A stretch of DNA of 18,555 bases from Nanobdellota archaeon. Lineage in GTDB: Archaea; Nanobdellota; Nanobdellia; Pacearchaeales; GW2011-AR1. This document shows, piece by piece, positions 13,043-18,555 of this stretch. The translations under genes were made by a program, and so were the position numbers. The stretch is from positions 1 to 18,555 of the forward strand of contig JAHKAF010000087.1 of NCBI GenBank assembly GCA_018825865.1. The letters run 5' to 3'. Below the pieces are notes generated by a model. The model was not told where the DNA came from. It saw nothing but the letters and a program-made list of their open reading frames with translations, and did not search any database. Each line of letters opens with the position of its first letter. Position 1 is the first letter of the stretch.

Positions 13043-14854
13043 CTAGAGAATAACCTCAAAATCTCCAAGTTCCTTCTTCAATAATTCAAAAATCCTTGGA
13101 TTTATCTCGACATCTTTCTTCTTTTTCTGCTTCTCAACAGCGTCGGTAACTTCATTCATTTCTGAATCCTCAATCTTGTCAGTTAATTTTTTAATAACTT
13201 TCCCTTTGAATAAAAAACTAATTTTATCACAAATCAACAACTCTGCAAAAGTCTCCTTGCCAGATTCTTTATACCTCAATCTCATTTTCCCTTTCTCAAG
13301 CGATATAAGGTCGCACCTTTGCGAATATTCAATCAAATCATTAATTAAAATCTGGGCATTTTTCCGAGCCTCATTAACTTTATGCGGATTTGACTTTCCT
13401 CTCTTAAATTTAGCTCTCGCATCTACAACATCCTTTAAGATTCTCAAATGTTGTTGAGTGAACTTTCCAGTTTTAATTAACTTGCTATCAAATTCAGTAA
13501 TAATTACTGCCTGCCCTTTCTTCCCGAGAATCGCATTCAACAATCCAAAAACATCTTTGTAAATTTGCTCAATAGTTTTCTCCTGCGCTCTTTTTTCAAT
13601 CTGTTCTCTTAATTCTTTCAATCGTTTAGTATATGCCTCAACATTCTTCAAAAGCCTGTCAACATCTTTTCCTGAAACTTCTTTAATCTTTCCGTGCTCA
13701 TAACCTTTATAATATTTAATCATAATTTCCTCTAGAATATCATAATACTTCTTCTCAAGTAACTTTTCTTTGTCCACAAAAATCCTTTTCATTTCTGTTA
13801 CTGTTTCTTTTATATTCGTCGGGGGCAGACCATAAAGCATAAGAAGAGCCTGACTCGGAGTGCTAACCCCATGAAAAATATCTTGTATTACTATATCAAG
13901 TAAGAACTTTTTAGCTCTTTGAATCGTCTTGTCCCCGATAGACATATACATTTCAATTGCTTCTGGGGATGGTTTCAACTTACCCATTTTTAAAAGAGCT
14001 TTCCATGGCATGAAAGTTCCTCGGTCATAAAGGGGAATCCCATCACGGATAAAAGTAAAAATGACCGGATGCGCATCTTTGACAGATTCCCAGAAATCAG
14101 TTAGGAGATAAATTTGCGGAGAGAGTTTGTTTTTAACTCCTGCAAGAGCCTCGGCCTCAGCAACATATTGGTAGATTATTCCTCTGAGCCTTTCTTTTAA
14201 TTCAAGCCTCGGCATTCTTTTAACATCAGTGTCGTTTATAATTACAAAAACATCTACATCAGATGTTTTAATCGCCTCCCCTCTCACCAAACTTCCCCCG
14301 ATAACATAACTCACGACGTATTTTTCAAATTTCTGTAGAACAAGTGACTTGTGAATTTCAGAAACTCTTAGTGCTCCTAAAAAACCTTTATCATAAAGTG
14401 GGAATGACATTGCAACTGCACCAGCTAAATCAAACTTTGAGTCCAGACAAGTCTCCCAAATATCCACTGGTGTCTTAACATATAACCATATATCTTGTTT
14501 ACTTTTGTCAATCTGCGCGACAATTTCTTTCTTTATCTTAGGAATACTTTTGAATTTGTCCTCGGGAAGAATCACATAAAGGTGAATCTTTTTCTGAAGT
14601 TTTTCTAATTCCAGCTGAGGAACATTTTCTCCCACTTCCTCCTCGATAAAACTCTTCAAAGCCTGCGGGGGCAAAACACTTACAGCCTGAGTAAAAGGAT
14701 ATTTCTTCACGATAAAATTCTTTATTTTCTCAAGGTCCTTCTTTGTTTTATCCATTTCCTTCTGAACCTTATTCGGAGACTCTGGAGCCATTGGTTTTTG
14801 AGTATAATTGTTATTCAGATTCATCCCAGGGATTTCTTGATTATTTTGGGTCAT
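13043..14854 (-). CDS. Tandem nucleotidyltransferase-domain protein, first domain degenerate
   Basis: 603 residues from the ATG at 14854. A GTG 45 bases upstream lies before the TATA box and is rejected. Residues about 178-300 form a Pol beta-type nucleotidyltransferase core: YVIGGSLVRGEA (GGS, 186-188) and SDVDVFVIIND (DVD, 199-201). The strand that should carry the third Asp reads PQIYLLTDF, with no acid in register. The preceding segment (about 85-170) runs in parallel to this core. KIHLYVILPEDKFKSIPKIKKE matches DVFVIINDTDVKRMPRLELKE, and IWLYV...FPLYDKGFLGAL matches IYLLT...IPLYDRGTFMPWKAL, but it lacks the GS and DxD residues. The C-terminal half (300-603) is helical, beginning like the tail of the 296-residue paralogue at 9643. 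A later helical block (SNPHKVNEARKNAQILINDL) is HEPN-like. The substrate is unknown. Confidence 0.75.
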   Translation of the reverse strand: MTQNNQEIPGMNLNNNYTQKPMAPESPNKVQKEMDKTKKDLEKIKNFIVKKYPFTQAVSVLPPQALKSFIEEEVGENVPQLELEKLQKKIHLYVILPEDKFKSIPKIKKEIVAQIDKSKQDIWLYVKTPVDIWETCLDSKFDLAGAVAMSFPLYDKGFLGALRVSEIHKSLVLQKFEKYVVSYVIGGSLVRGEAIKTSDVDVFVIINDTDVKRMPRLELKERLRGIIYQYVAEAEALAGVKNKLSPQIYLLTDFWESVKDAHPVIFTFIRDGIPLYDRGTFMPWKALLKMGKLKPSPEAIEMYMSIGDKTIQRAKKFLLDIVIQDIFHGVSTPSQALLMLYGLPPTNIKETVTEMKRIFVDKEKLLEKKYYDILEEIMIKYYKGYEHGKIKEVSGKDVDRLLKNVEAYTKRLKELREQIEKRAQEKTIEQIYKDVFGLLNAILGKKGQAVIITEFDSKLIKTGKFTQQHLRILKDVVDARAKFKRGKSNPHKVNEARKNAQILINDLIEYSQRCDLISLEKGKMRLRYKESGKETFAELLICDKISFLFKGKVIKKLTDKIEDSEMNEVTDAVEKQKKKKDVEINPRIFELLKKELGDFEVIL

Positions 14855-14872
14855 GACTGAAAAAGAAACATA

Positions 14873-14886
14873 CAACTTATAAATGT
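14873..14886 (-). promoter_or_regulatory. TATA box of the tandem nucleotidyltransferase gene
   Basis: Minus strand ACATTTATAAGTTG, centred about 26 bases before the ATG at 14854. It fixes the start there rather than at the GTG at 14899. Confidence 0.5.
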
Positions 14887-14933
14887 TACGAATTGTCACT
14901 ATTATTGAATAATAGGGATTTTCAAATCCAAAA

Positions 14934-14944
14934 ACTTAAAAGCC
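14934..14944 (+). promoter_or_regulatory. TATA box of the tRNA-Val gene
   Basis: ACTTAAAAGCC, about 27 bases before the first base of the mature tRNA at 14966. Confidence 0.45.
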
Positions 14945-14965
14945 TTTGAGATTTATTACTCCAAA

Positions 14966-15069
14966 GGTCCTGTAGTCCAACGGCCAAGACGACTCGTTTA
15001 CAATCTTTCGAGATTTTTTCTTTTAGGATAAAAACCGAGTAGACCGAGGTTCGATTCCTCGCAGGACCA
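14966..15069 (+). tRNA. tRNA-Val (anticodon TAC) with anticodon-loop intron
   Basis: Acceptor GGTCCTG (14966-14972) pairs with CAGGACC (15062-15068), with A as discriminator and no CCA encoded. The D arm GTC...GAC carries GG in its loop. The T arm is CGAGG-TTCGATT-CCTCG. The anticodon stem ACTCG (14992-14996) pairs with CGAGT (15036-15040) but is separated by 39 bases, 32 more than a normal loop. Removing 32 bases at the usual 37/38 position leaves TTTACAC, anticodon TAC for Val, and an adjacent cut site gives the same mature sequence. The upstream TATA-like box and downstream T tract support an independent transcript. Confidence 0.88.
15003..15034 (+). other. Probable 32-base tRNA intron
   Basis: The extra bases in the anticodon loop of tRNA-Val lie in the common archaeal position after base 37. 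They contain ATCT-TTCG-AGAT, a small hairpin with a UUCG loop. I could not assign a textbook bulge-helix-bulge, so the boundaries could shift by one base. Confidence 0.6.
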
Positions 15070-15082
15070 TTTTAATTTTTTA
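15070..15082 (+). terminator. T-rich terminator after tRNA-Val
   Basis: TTTTAATTTTTT follows directly after the discriminator base. Archaeal RNA polymerase terminates at such T tracts. Confidence 0.4.
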
Positions 15083-15090
15083 AAAGATAA

Positions 15091-15103
15091 CTTTTTATAT
15101 GCC
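15091..15103 (+). promoter_or_regulatory. TATA box of the secreted repeat protein gene
   Basis: CTTTTTATATGCC, about 24 bases before the ATG at 15121. There is no Shine-Dalgarno sequence and no GAGCAA block. Confidence 0.5.
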
Positions 15104-15120
15104 TTTTTCTTAATTGACAA

Positions 15121-17622
15121 ATGAAAAAGAGCGTGATAATCCTACTGCTATTAGGAATATTATTAGCCTCGCCTTTAGTCTTAGCTCAGGAACAATCTCA
15201 GACTTATTCTGGATTCAATAAATTTACCGACAATATTAAATTATTTTTTTCTTCAGGAGATAAAAAAGTAATGTTAGCTTTAGAGATTAGAGAGAAAGAA
15301 CTTAATTCCGCAATTAATAATCTAAATTCAGGAGAAGATGATAAAGCAAAAAAAGAAATAGAATCGGCAATTAATATGCTTAAAATTGTTCAATCAAAAG
15401 CAACACCTGAAATAGCAGAAGAAGTTAAAAGTAATATAGAAGGAACAGAATCTAAACTAAAAGAAAATTTAAATTTAGAATTTTTCGAAAAGTATTTAAC
15501 AGAAGGGCAAAAAACAAAACTAGTTATGGAACATTCTGAGAAAATTCTTGAATATTGTGAAGAGCTTGCTAAACAAGATTATGAATTAATGTTAAAAGAT
15601 GAGAAATGCCAGAATAATGTTCCTGATTGGCTTGAAGAGGAAGTAAATAATAGGATAGAAGTAGCCCAAAAACAAGATTCTGAAGAAATAAAAAAGCAAG
15701 TAGAAATTAGCATGACTAACCCCAAAAATGCTGATTGTGATGGAATTTCTTTAACAAGTGAAAGAACAAAATGTGAGAAGTTTAAATCATCGGCAGTAAG
15801 GTGTGAATTTCAGAATGATAAATCTGCATGTAAAGAAATTGGGATGTTTAAAGATGTTCAAACTAATGAAAGAGAAAATTATGAACAAGAAATTTTAAAT
15901 AAATATGTTCCTGCCGAATGCACAGAAGCAGGAATTAGGGACGGAGAAGAATGTAAGAAGTTTATTATTACTCTGTATAAACCCGATTCAGAGTGTATGG
16001 AAAACGGTCAAGTTTTAGATGGCGAAGCTTGTGGAAAAAAACTTGTTGAAGAAAATAAAATTCCTCAGGAGTGTATCAAAAACGGAGAACCTGTTTCCCC
16101 TGAAGAGTGCGAGAATGTTATGAAAGAAAAATCAAAACCTTCTGATGAAGAATTTAAATTAATGTCGGGTGAATGTAAAGAAAGAGGAGTTTATGATATT
16201 CTGGCATGTGATGAAATTGTTAATCTTCCTCGTCCTTGCAAAGATGCAGGGTATTATACAAAAAAAGAATGTGAAAGTTTTACTTTAAATCAAAATCTTC
16301 CGCAGGAATGCATTAATGCTGGTGCATTAACTCCTGAAGCATGTGAAAAATTGAAACTTCCTTCTGATTGCCAAGGAGCATTTTCAAGAGAAGAATGTGA
16401 AGCAGTTTTTATCAAGGAGAAAATGCCCTCAGAATGTCAGGAATCTGGAACCTATAATTTTCATAAATGTGCTAAACTTTTGTATGCAGAAGTTTTGGAT
16501 ATAAGCATAGAAGGAGAAAGTGAGTATTTAGAAAGTTTGGGAATAAATGTTAATGAAATCCCTGACGAATGTTTTAGTGATAGCAGTAGAACTAATTTTG
16601 TAAGAGATATGGGATGTGATGAGGCATTAATAAAGAAATTTGGAATTATGCTCCCCCCACCGAAATATAACCCCGATATTCCCCAACAATGTATTAGGGG
16701 TGGAACTCCTGTTTCACCTGAAGAATGTGAAGAAATTTTAAATGGAGGGATTATACAAAATAATGATTTGCAAGATGCTATTCCAAAAATCTGCCAAGAA
16801 GCAAATGTTGAAACCCCTGAAGAATGTGGGAAATTATTAGAAGAACAAAGACAAGAGCAGGGTATTGGAATAAATATGCCTTCAGAATGTATTGGGTTAG
16901 ATGTTGAAGAATGCAAGATTATTATGGGAGAAAAAAATATTATAATAAAAAAGCCAGAAATTAATCAGGTGGATGATGATATGTGTGAAGAAGGAGAAGA
17001 AAATTGTGAGAATGACGATGTAATAAAAGAAGGAGTTCCTGAGGAGTGTGCAAAATTAGGGGTGTATGATAAAGAATCTTGTAGTTTGATTATGTCAAAG
17101 ATTAATGTTGAAAGAATAAAAGACGGAGATAAAGTTGTGATAGATGACGACGGCAATACAGACATTATTACAAATGACCAGATTAATCAAATTGCAGATG
17201 ATGCTGACAAAAAGTCAAATGATATAAAACCAGATACTACAAATGCAAATGAAATAAAACAAGAAGTTAATGAGATAGAAAATGCTATTAACACAATAGA
17301 TAAAGCAAGCATGAGTGTAGATAAACCTGCAAAAACTAAAGATAATGAATATGTAACTCCTGCTCCAAATATAGTTGATGGTGTGGATCCAGGACCCCAA
17401 GGAATTGTAGGAACTGAAAACCATGACAATGGAAGAACAGAATCAGGAGTTGAAAATAGTGTTGCTGGCGGAGAATCTGAAGCGCCAACTCAATCAGCAG
17501 TGTCGGGAGAAGAATCTCCTGCTCCTGAAGTTGCATCTAGTGGAATAACAGGAGGAGTTATTGGAACCAACAATAAAGAATCGTTTTTAGGAAAAATTCT
17601 TAAAAAGATATTTGGAAGATGA
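15121..17622 (+). CDS. Secreted cysteine-pair repeat protein, 833 residues
   Basis: The N-terminal signal peptide is MKKSVIILLLLGILLASPLVLAQ, with cleavage probably after LAQ or nearby. Residues about 30-120 form a helical hairpin-like domain (KLFFSSGDKKVMLALEIREKEL...EIESAINMLK) similar to DUF5667-like extracellular domains. From about 200 to 660 there are some 14 units built on P-x-(E/D)-C-x3-G-...-E-(E/A)-C, spaced 20-45 residues apart. Examples are IPQECIKNGEPVSPEEC, LPQECINAGALTPEAC, MPSECQESGTYNFHKC and VPEECAKLGVYDKESC. Residues 690-800 are a polar, Ser/Glu/Asn-rich linker. The end is SGITGGVIG followed by a basic amphipathic tail (ESFLGKILKKIFGR). The paired cysteines suggest disulfide-stapled helical repeats outside the cell. 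The stop overlaps the start of the next gene, a membrane protein, by four bases. It is probably a cell-surface or adhesion protein; that role is inferred. Confidence 0.8.
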   Translation: MKKSVIILLLLGILLASPLVLAQEQSQTYSGFNKFTDNIKLFFSSGDKKVMLALEIREKELNSAINNLNSGEDDKAKKEIESAINMLKIVQSKATPEIAEEVKSNIEGTESKLKENLNLEFFEKYLTEGQKTKLVMEHSEKILEYCEELAKQDYELMLKDEKCQNNVPDWLEEEVNNRIEVAQKQDSEEIKKQVEISMTNPKNADCDGISLTSERTKCEKFKSSAVRCEFQNDKSACKEIGMFKDVQTNERENYEQEILNKYVPAECTEAGIRDGEECKKFIITLYKPDSECMENGQVLDGEACGKKLVEENKIPQECIKNGEPVSPEECENVMKEKSKPSDEEFKLMSGECKERGVYDILACDEIVNLPRPCKDAGYYTKKECESFTLNQNLPQECINAGALTPEACEKLKLPSDCQGAFSREECEAVFIKEKMPSECQESGTYNFHKCAKLLYAEVLDISIEGESEYLESLGINVNEIPDECFSDSSRTNFVRDMGCDEALIKKFGIMLPPPKYNPDIPQQCIRGGTPVSPEECEEILNGGIIQNNDLQDAIPKICQEANVETPEECGKLLEEQRQEQGIGINMPSECIGLDVEECKIIMGEKNIIIKKPEINQVDDDMCEEGEENCENDDVIKEGVPEECAKLGVYDKESCSLIMSKINVERIKDGDKVVIDDDGNTDIITNDQINQIADDADKKSNDIKPDTTNANEIKQEVNEIENAINTIDKASMSVDKPAKTKDNEYVTPAPNIVDGVDPGPQGIVGTENHDNGRTESGVENSVAGGESEAPTQSAVSGEESPAPEVASSGITGGVIGTNNKESFLGKILKKIFGR
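15907..17090 (+). repeat. Coding region of about 14 cysteine-pair repeats
   Basis: Units begin near residues 263, 288, 314, 349, 369, 393, 413, 435, 480, 520, 554, 586, 620 and 639 of the secreted protein. Each usually starts with Pro-x-Glu/Asp-Cys and closes with Glu-Glu/Ala-Cys 8-12 residues later. The DNA copies have diverged, so the array is old rather than freshly expanded. Confidence 0.7.
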
Positions 17623-18059
17623 AAAAACCAAGTAAAATGAAAAAAGTAGTTTTGTCAAAAAAAGTTGGCTGGATTATCCTAACCATTTTAGTTTTCTTGG
17701 ATGCTTTTTTAGATGTTAAAAGAGGAGTAGAAGGAAATCCTGTGTGGCAACCTATTGTAAATATTATTGGAATAAATTATGTGCCCTTTTTAGTTCCTTT
17801 TGTGTTACTCCTTTTTTATTTTGTTGTTAAAGGTGGAGCATGGCTATCAAGAAAAGTTGATAAAATACCAACCAAGTCAGAAGAACTTGTTTTGACTGCA
17901 CTTGTCTTAGCTTATTTTGTTTTTGATTTGTGGGTAATCTCTGTTGATTTTTTTGATTTTAGATTAATCAAAAGTCATTATTATCTTACTCCTGTTTTAG
18001 TTATAGTTGTATTAATTTATAGTCTATGGGCAGAATATTATTTAAAAAAACAAAAATAA
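17619..18059 (+). CDS. Four-pass membrane protein coupled to the repeat protein
   Basis: 146 residues. A Lys-rich N-terminus (KKPSKMKKVVLSKKV) precedes four hydrophobic segments: about 17-31 (GWIILTILVFLDAFL), 49-71 (IGINYVPFLVPFVLLLFYFVV), 88-110 (ELVLTALVLAYFVFDLWVISV) and 121-139 (YLTPVLVIVVLIYSLWAEYY). The first loop contains DVKRGVEGNPVWQPI; the D...GVE-NP arrangement resembles DUF5658-type small membrane proteins, weakly. The ATG overlaps the stop of the secreted repeat protein (ATGA), so the two are made together and may interact, for example as a membrane anchor or assembly partner. The C-terminus is basic. I assign no enzymatic function. Confidence 0.7.
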   Translation: MKKPSKMKKVVLSKKVGWIILTILVFLDAFLDVKRGVEGNPVWQPIVNIIGINYVPFLVPFVLLLFYFVVKGGAWLSRKVDKIPTKSEELVLTALVLAYFVFDLWVISVDFFDFRLIKSHYYLTPVLVIVVLIYSLWAEYYLKKQK

Positions 18060-18168
18060 AAACCCAAAAGTCGTTTTGTTTTCTTTAATCACTTTAGGAT
18101 TTCTTGCTCTAACTTTTTAAGATATTGATGAGCTGTGCGAGGTCGCGAGTTGCAGACGCATACCAATA

Positions 18169-18181
18169 ATATTTAAATAAC
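18169..18181 (+). promoter_or_regulatory. TATA box of the tRNA-Gly gene
   Basis: ATATTTAAATAAC, about 28 bases before the first tRNA base at 18203. The preceding stretch (18060-18168) has no gene; it holds a GC-rich patch at 18134-18160 of unclear meaning. Confidence 0.5.
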
Positions 18182-18202
18182 TCTGATTCTTTCTCATCTA
18201 AA

Positions 18203-18273
18203 GCGCAGGTAGTTTACTGGTAGAATTCCTCGTTGCCAACGAGGTGAACTGGGTTCGATTCCCAGTCTGCGCA
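18203..18273 (+). tRNA. tRNA-Gly (anticodon GCC)
   Basis: Acceptor GCGCAGG pairs with TCTGCGC (one G-U pair), with A as discriminator and no CCA encoded. The D arm contains GG. The anticodon arm is CCTCG-TTGCCAA-CGAGG with anticodon GCC, and the T arm CTGGG-TTCGATT-CCCAG. All helices are complete and the 71-base length is normal, with no intron. The last 11 bases plus the following T are repeated 93 bases downstream. Confidence 0.96.
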
Positions 18274-18274
18274 T
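18263..18274 (+). repeat. tRNA-Gly 3' end, copy 1 of a 12-base direct repeat
   Basis: CAGTCTGCGCAT, the last 11 bases of tRNA-Gly and one more, is repeated exactly at 18356-18367. tRNA 3' ends are classic attachment sites for integrases, and the repeat would mark the two ends of an 81-base insert. No integrase gene is present in the window. Confidence 0.55.
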
Positions 18275-18355
18275 AGCACCTTTGTGGTATTTTTAAGTGA
18301 TATCAATTTTGAACAAAAAGCGTATCACATAGATATTCCATGAAGCTAGGCTCGG

Positions 18356-18367
18356 CAGTCTGCGCAT
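18356..18367 (+). repeat. tRNA-Gly 3' end, copy 2 of the direct repeat
   Basis: Exact copy of 18263-18274. The bases before it do not match the T arm, so only the 3' tip of the tRNA is duplicated. The dispersed repeat at 18366 begins on its last two bases. Confidence 0.55.
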
Positions 18368-18445
18368 TTTACATTCGCTAACGTTCATCTATTAATTGCT
18401 CCGAACCAGAACAAGTTCAAGGCTCTTCGCTAAGAGGTAATTAAT
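18366..18445. repeat. Dispersed intergenic repeat, copy B
   Basis: It shares blocks ATTTTACATTC, CGTTCA, ATTGCTCCGAA and TCTTCGCTAAGAG...ATTAAT with copy A at 7468-7542, in the same order. It contains the hairpin CTCTT-CGCT-AAGAG and the palindrome GAACAAGTTC. It has no coding potential. Confidence 0.5.
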
Positions 18446-18515
18446 CTCATAAGATTTTTTGTATTGGGGTTAAAGTTATTTTAATTATCAGTTTCTTCTC
18501 CTCCCGAGCGACAGC

Positions 18516-18531
18516 GAGCAATTTTTAAACA
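18516..18531 (+). promoter_or_regulatory. Possible promoter of a gene beyond the window
   Basis: GAGCAATTTTTAAACA, the GAGCAA block followed by a TATA-like core, at the right distance for a start codon just after base 18555. A second TATA-like stretch, CCTATAAAAGA, lies at 18545-18555, so the exact promoter is uncertain. Confidence 0.35.
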
Positions 18532-18555
18532 TCACTCTATTAATCCTATAAAAGA

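Noticed and set aside
15907..17090. CRISPR array in the regularly spaced repeats
   Set aside because: The repeats are protein-level motifs within one continuous reading frame, with diverged DNA and unequal spacing.
16461..17536. Several minus-strand ORFs within the repeat protein gene
   Set aside because: They are Ser/Ile/Leu-rich shadows of a low-complexity coding region on the plus strand, without start signals.
18121..18165. C/D box small RNA suggested by TTGATGAG upstream of tRNA-Gly
   Set aside because: The C box is imperfect and no D box (CTGA) or C'/D' pair is found at a suitable distance.
18203..18367. A second tRNA or tRNA-like gene from the duplicated CAGTCTGCGCAT
   Set aside because: Only the 3' tip is duplicated; there is no T arm, anticodon arm or acceptor 5' strand before the second copy.

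Overview
The window looks like a piece of a DPANN archaeal genome of the Woesearchaeota/Pacearchaeota kind. This is an inference. It rests on archaeal-type ribosomal proteins (L10e/uL16 and L35Ae/eL33), an archaeal-type glutamyl-tRNA synthetase core, a class III (archaeal) prepilin, a tRNA-Val interrupted in the anticodon loop, no encoded CCA on the tRNAs, AT-rich DNA, and TATA-like boxes about 24-30 bases before most start codons with almost no Shine-Dalgarno sequences, which suggests leaderless mRNAs. Several proteins are of the conserved-but-unnamed kind typical of DPANN.

Layout. 1-3260: the 3' part of a U32 family protein whose start lies before the window, a solitary type IV pilin-like protein, a glutamyl-tRNA synthetase-like protein that ends after the catalytic core, and a small coiled-coil protein. 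3261-3534 is a hairpin-rich divergent intergenic region. 3535-7468: a charged protein of unknown function, a RelE-type toxin with a ribbon-helix-helix antitoxin and a palindromic operator, a short ORF coupled to the toxin stop, an orphan charged protein, a two-pass membrane protein with a HicA-like tail, and an acidic glycine-rich protein. 7651-11457: a 644-residue xylose isomerase/endonuclease IV-like TIM-barrel protein with a large internal insertion, a nucleotidyltransferase with a helical tail, and an unrecognised soluble protein. 11531-12517 is a tight ribosomal-protein operon, L35Ae - unknown 62-residue protein - L10e. 12582-14854: a small Cys-containing protein and a long protein with two tandem nucleotidyltransferase-like domains, the first degenerate. 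14966-18273: intron-containing tRNA-Val, a large secreted cysteine-pair repeat protein translationally coupled to a four-pass membrane protein, then tRNA-Gly. 18274-18555 is non-coding and contains a copy of the tRNA-Gly 3' end, a dispersed repeat also found at 7468-7542, and a probable promoter for a gene beyond the window.

Functionally this is a mixed chromosomal segment: translation (two ribosomal proteins, two tRNAs, a GluRS-like enzyme), cell surface (pilin, repeat protein with its membrane partner), a toxin-antitoxin module, and a set of lineage-restricted proteins. There is no CRISPR array, transposase or phage structural gene. The most unusual items are the truncated GluRS, the tandem-domain nucleotidyltransferase, the membrane-anchored HicA-like protein, the cysteine-pair repeat protein, and the tRNA-Gly 3'-end duplication next to a dispersed intergenic repeat.
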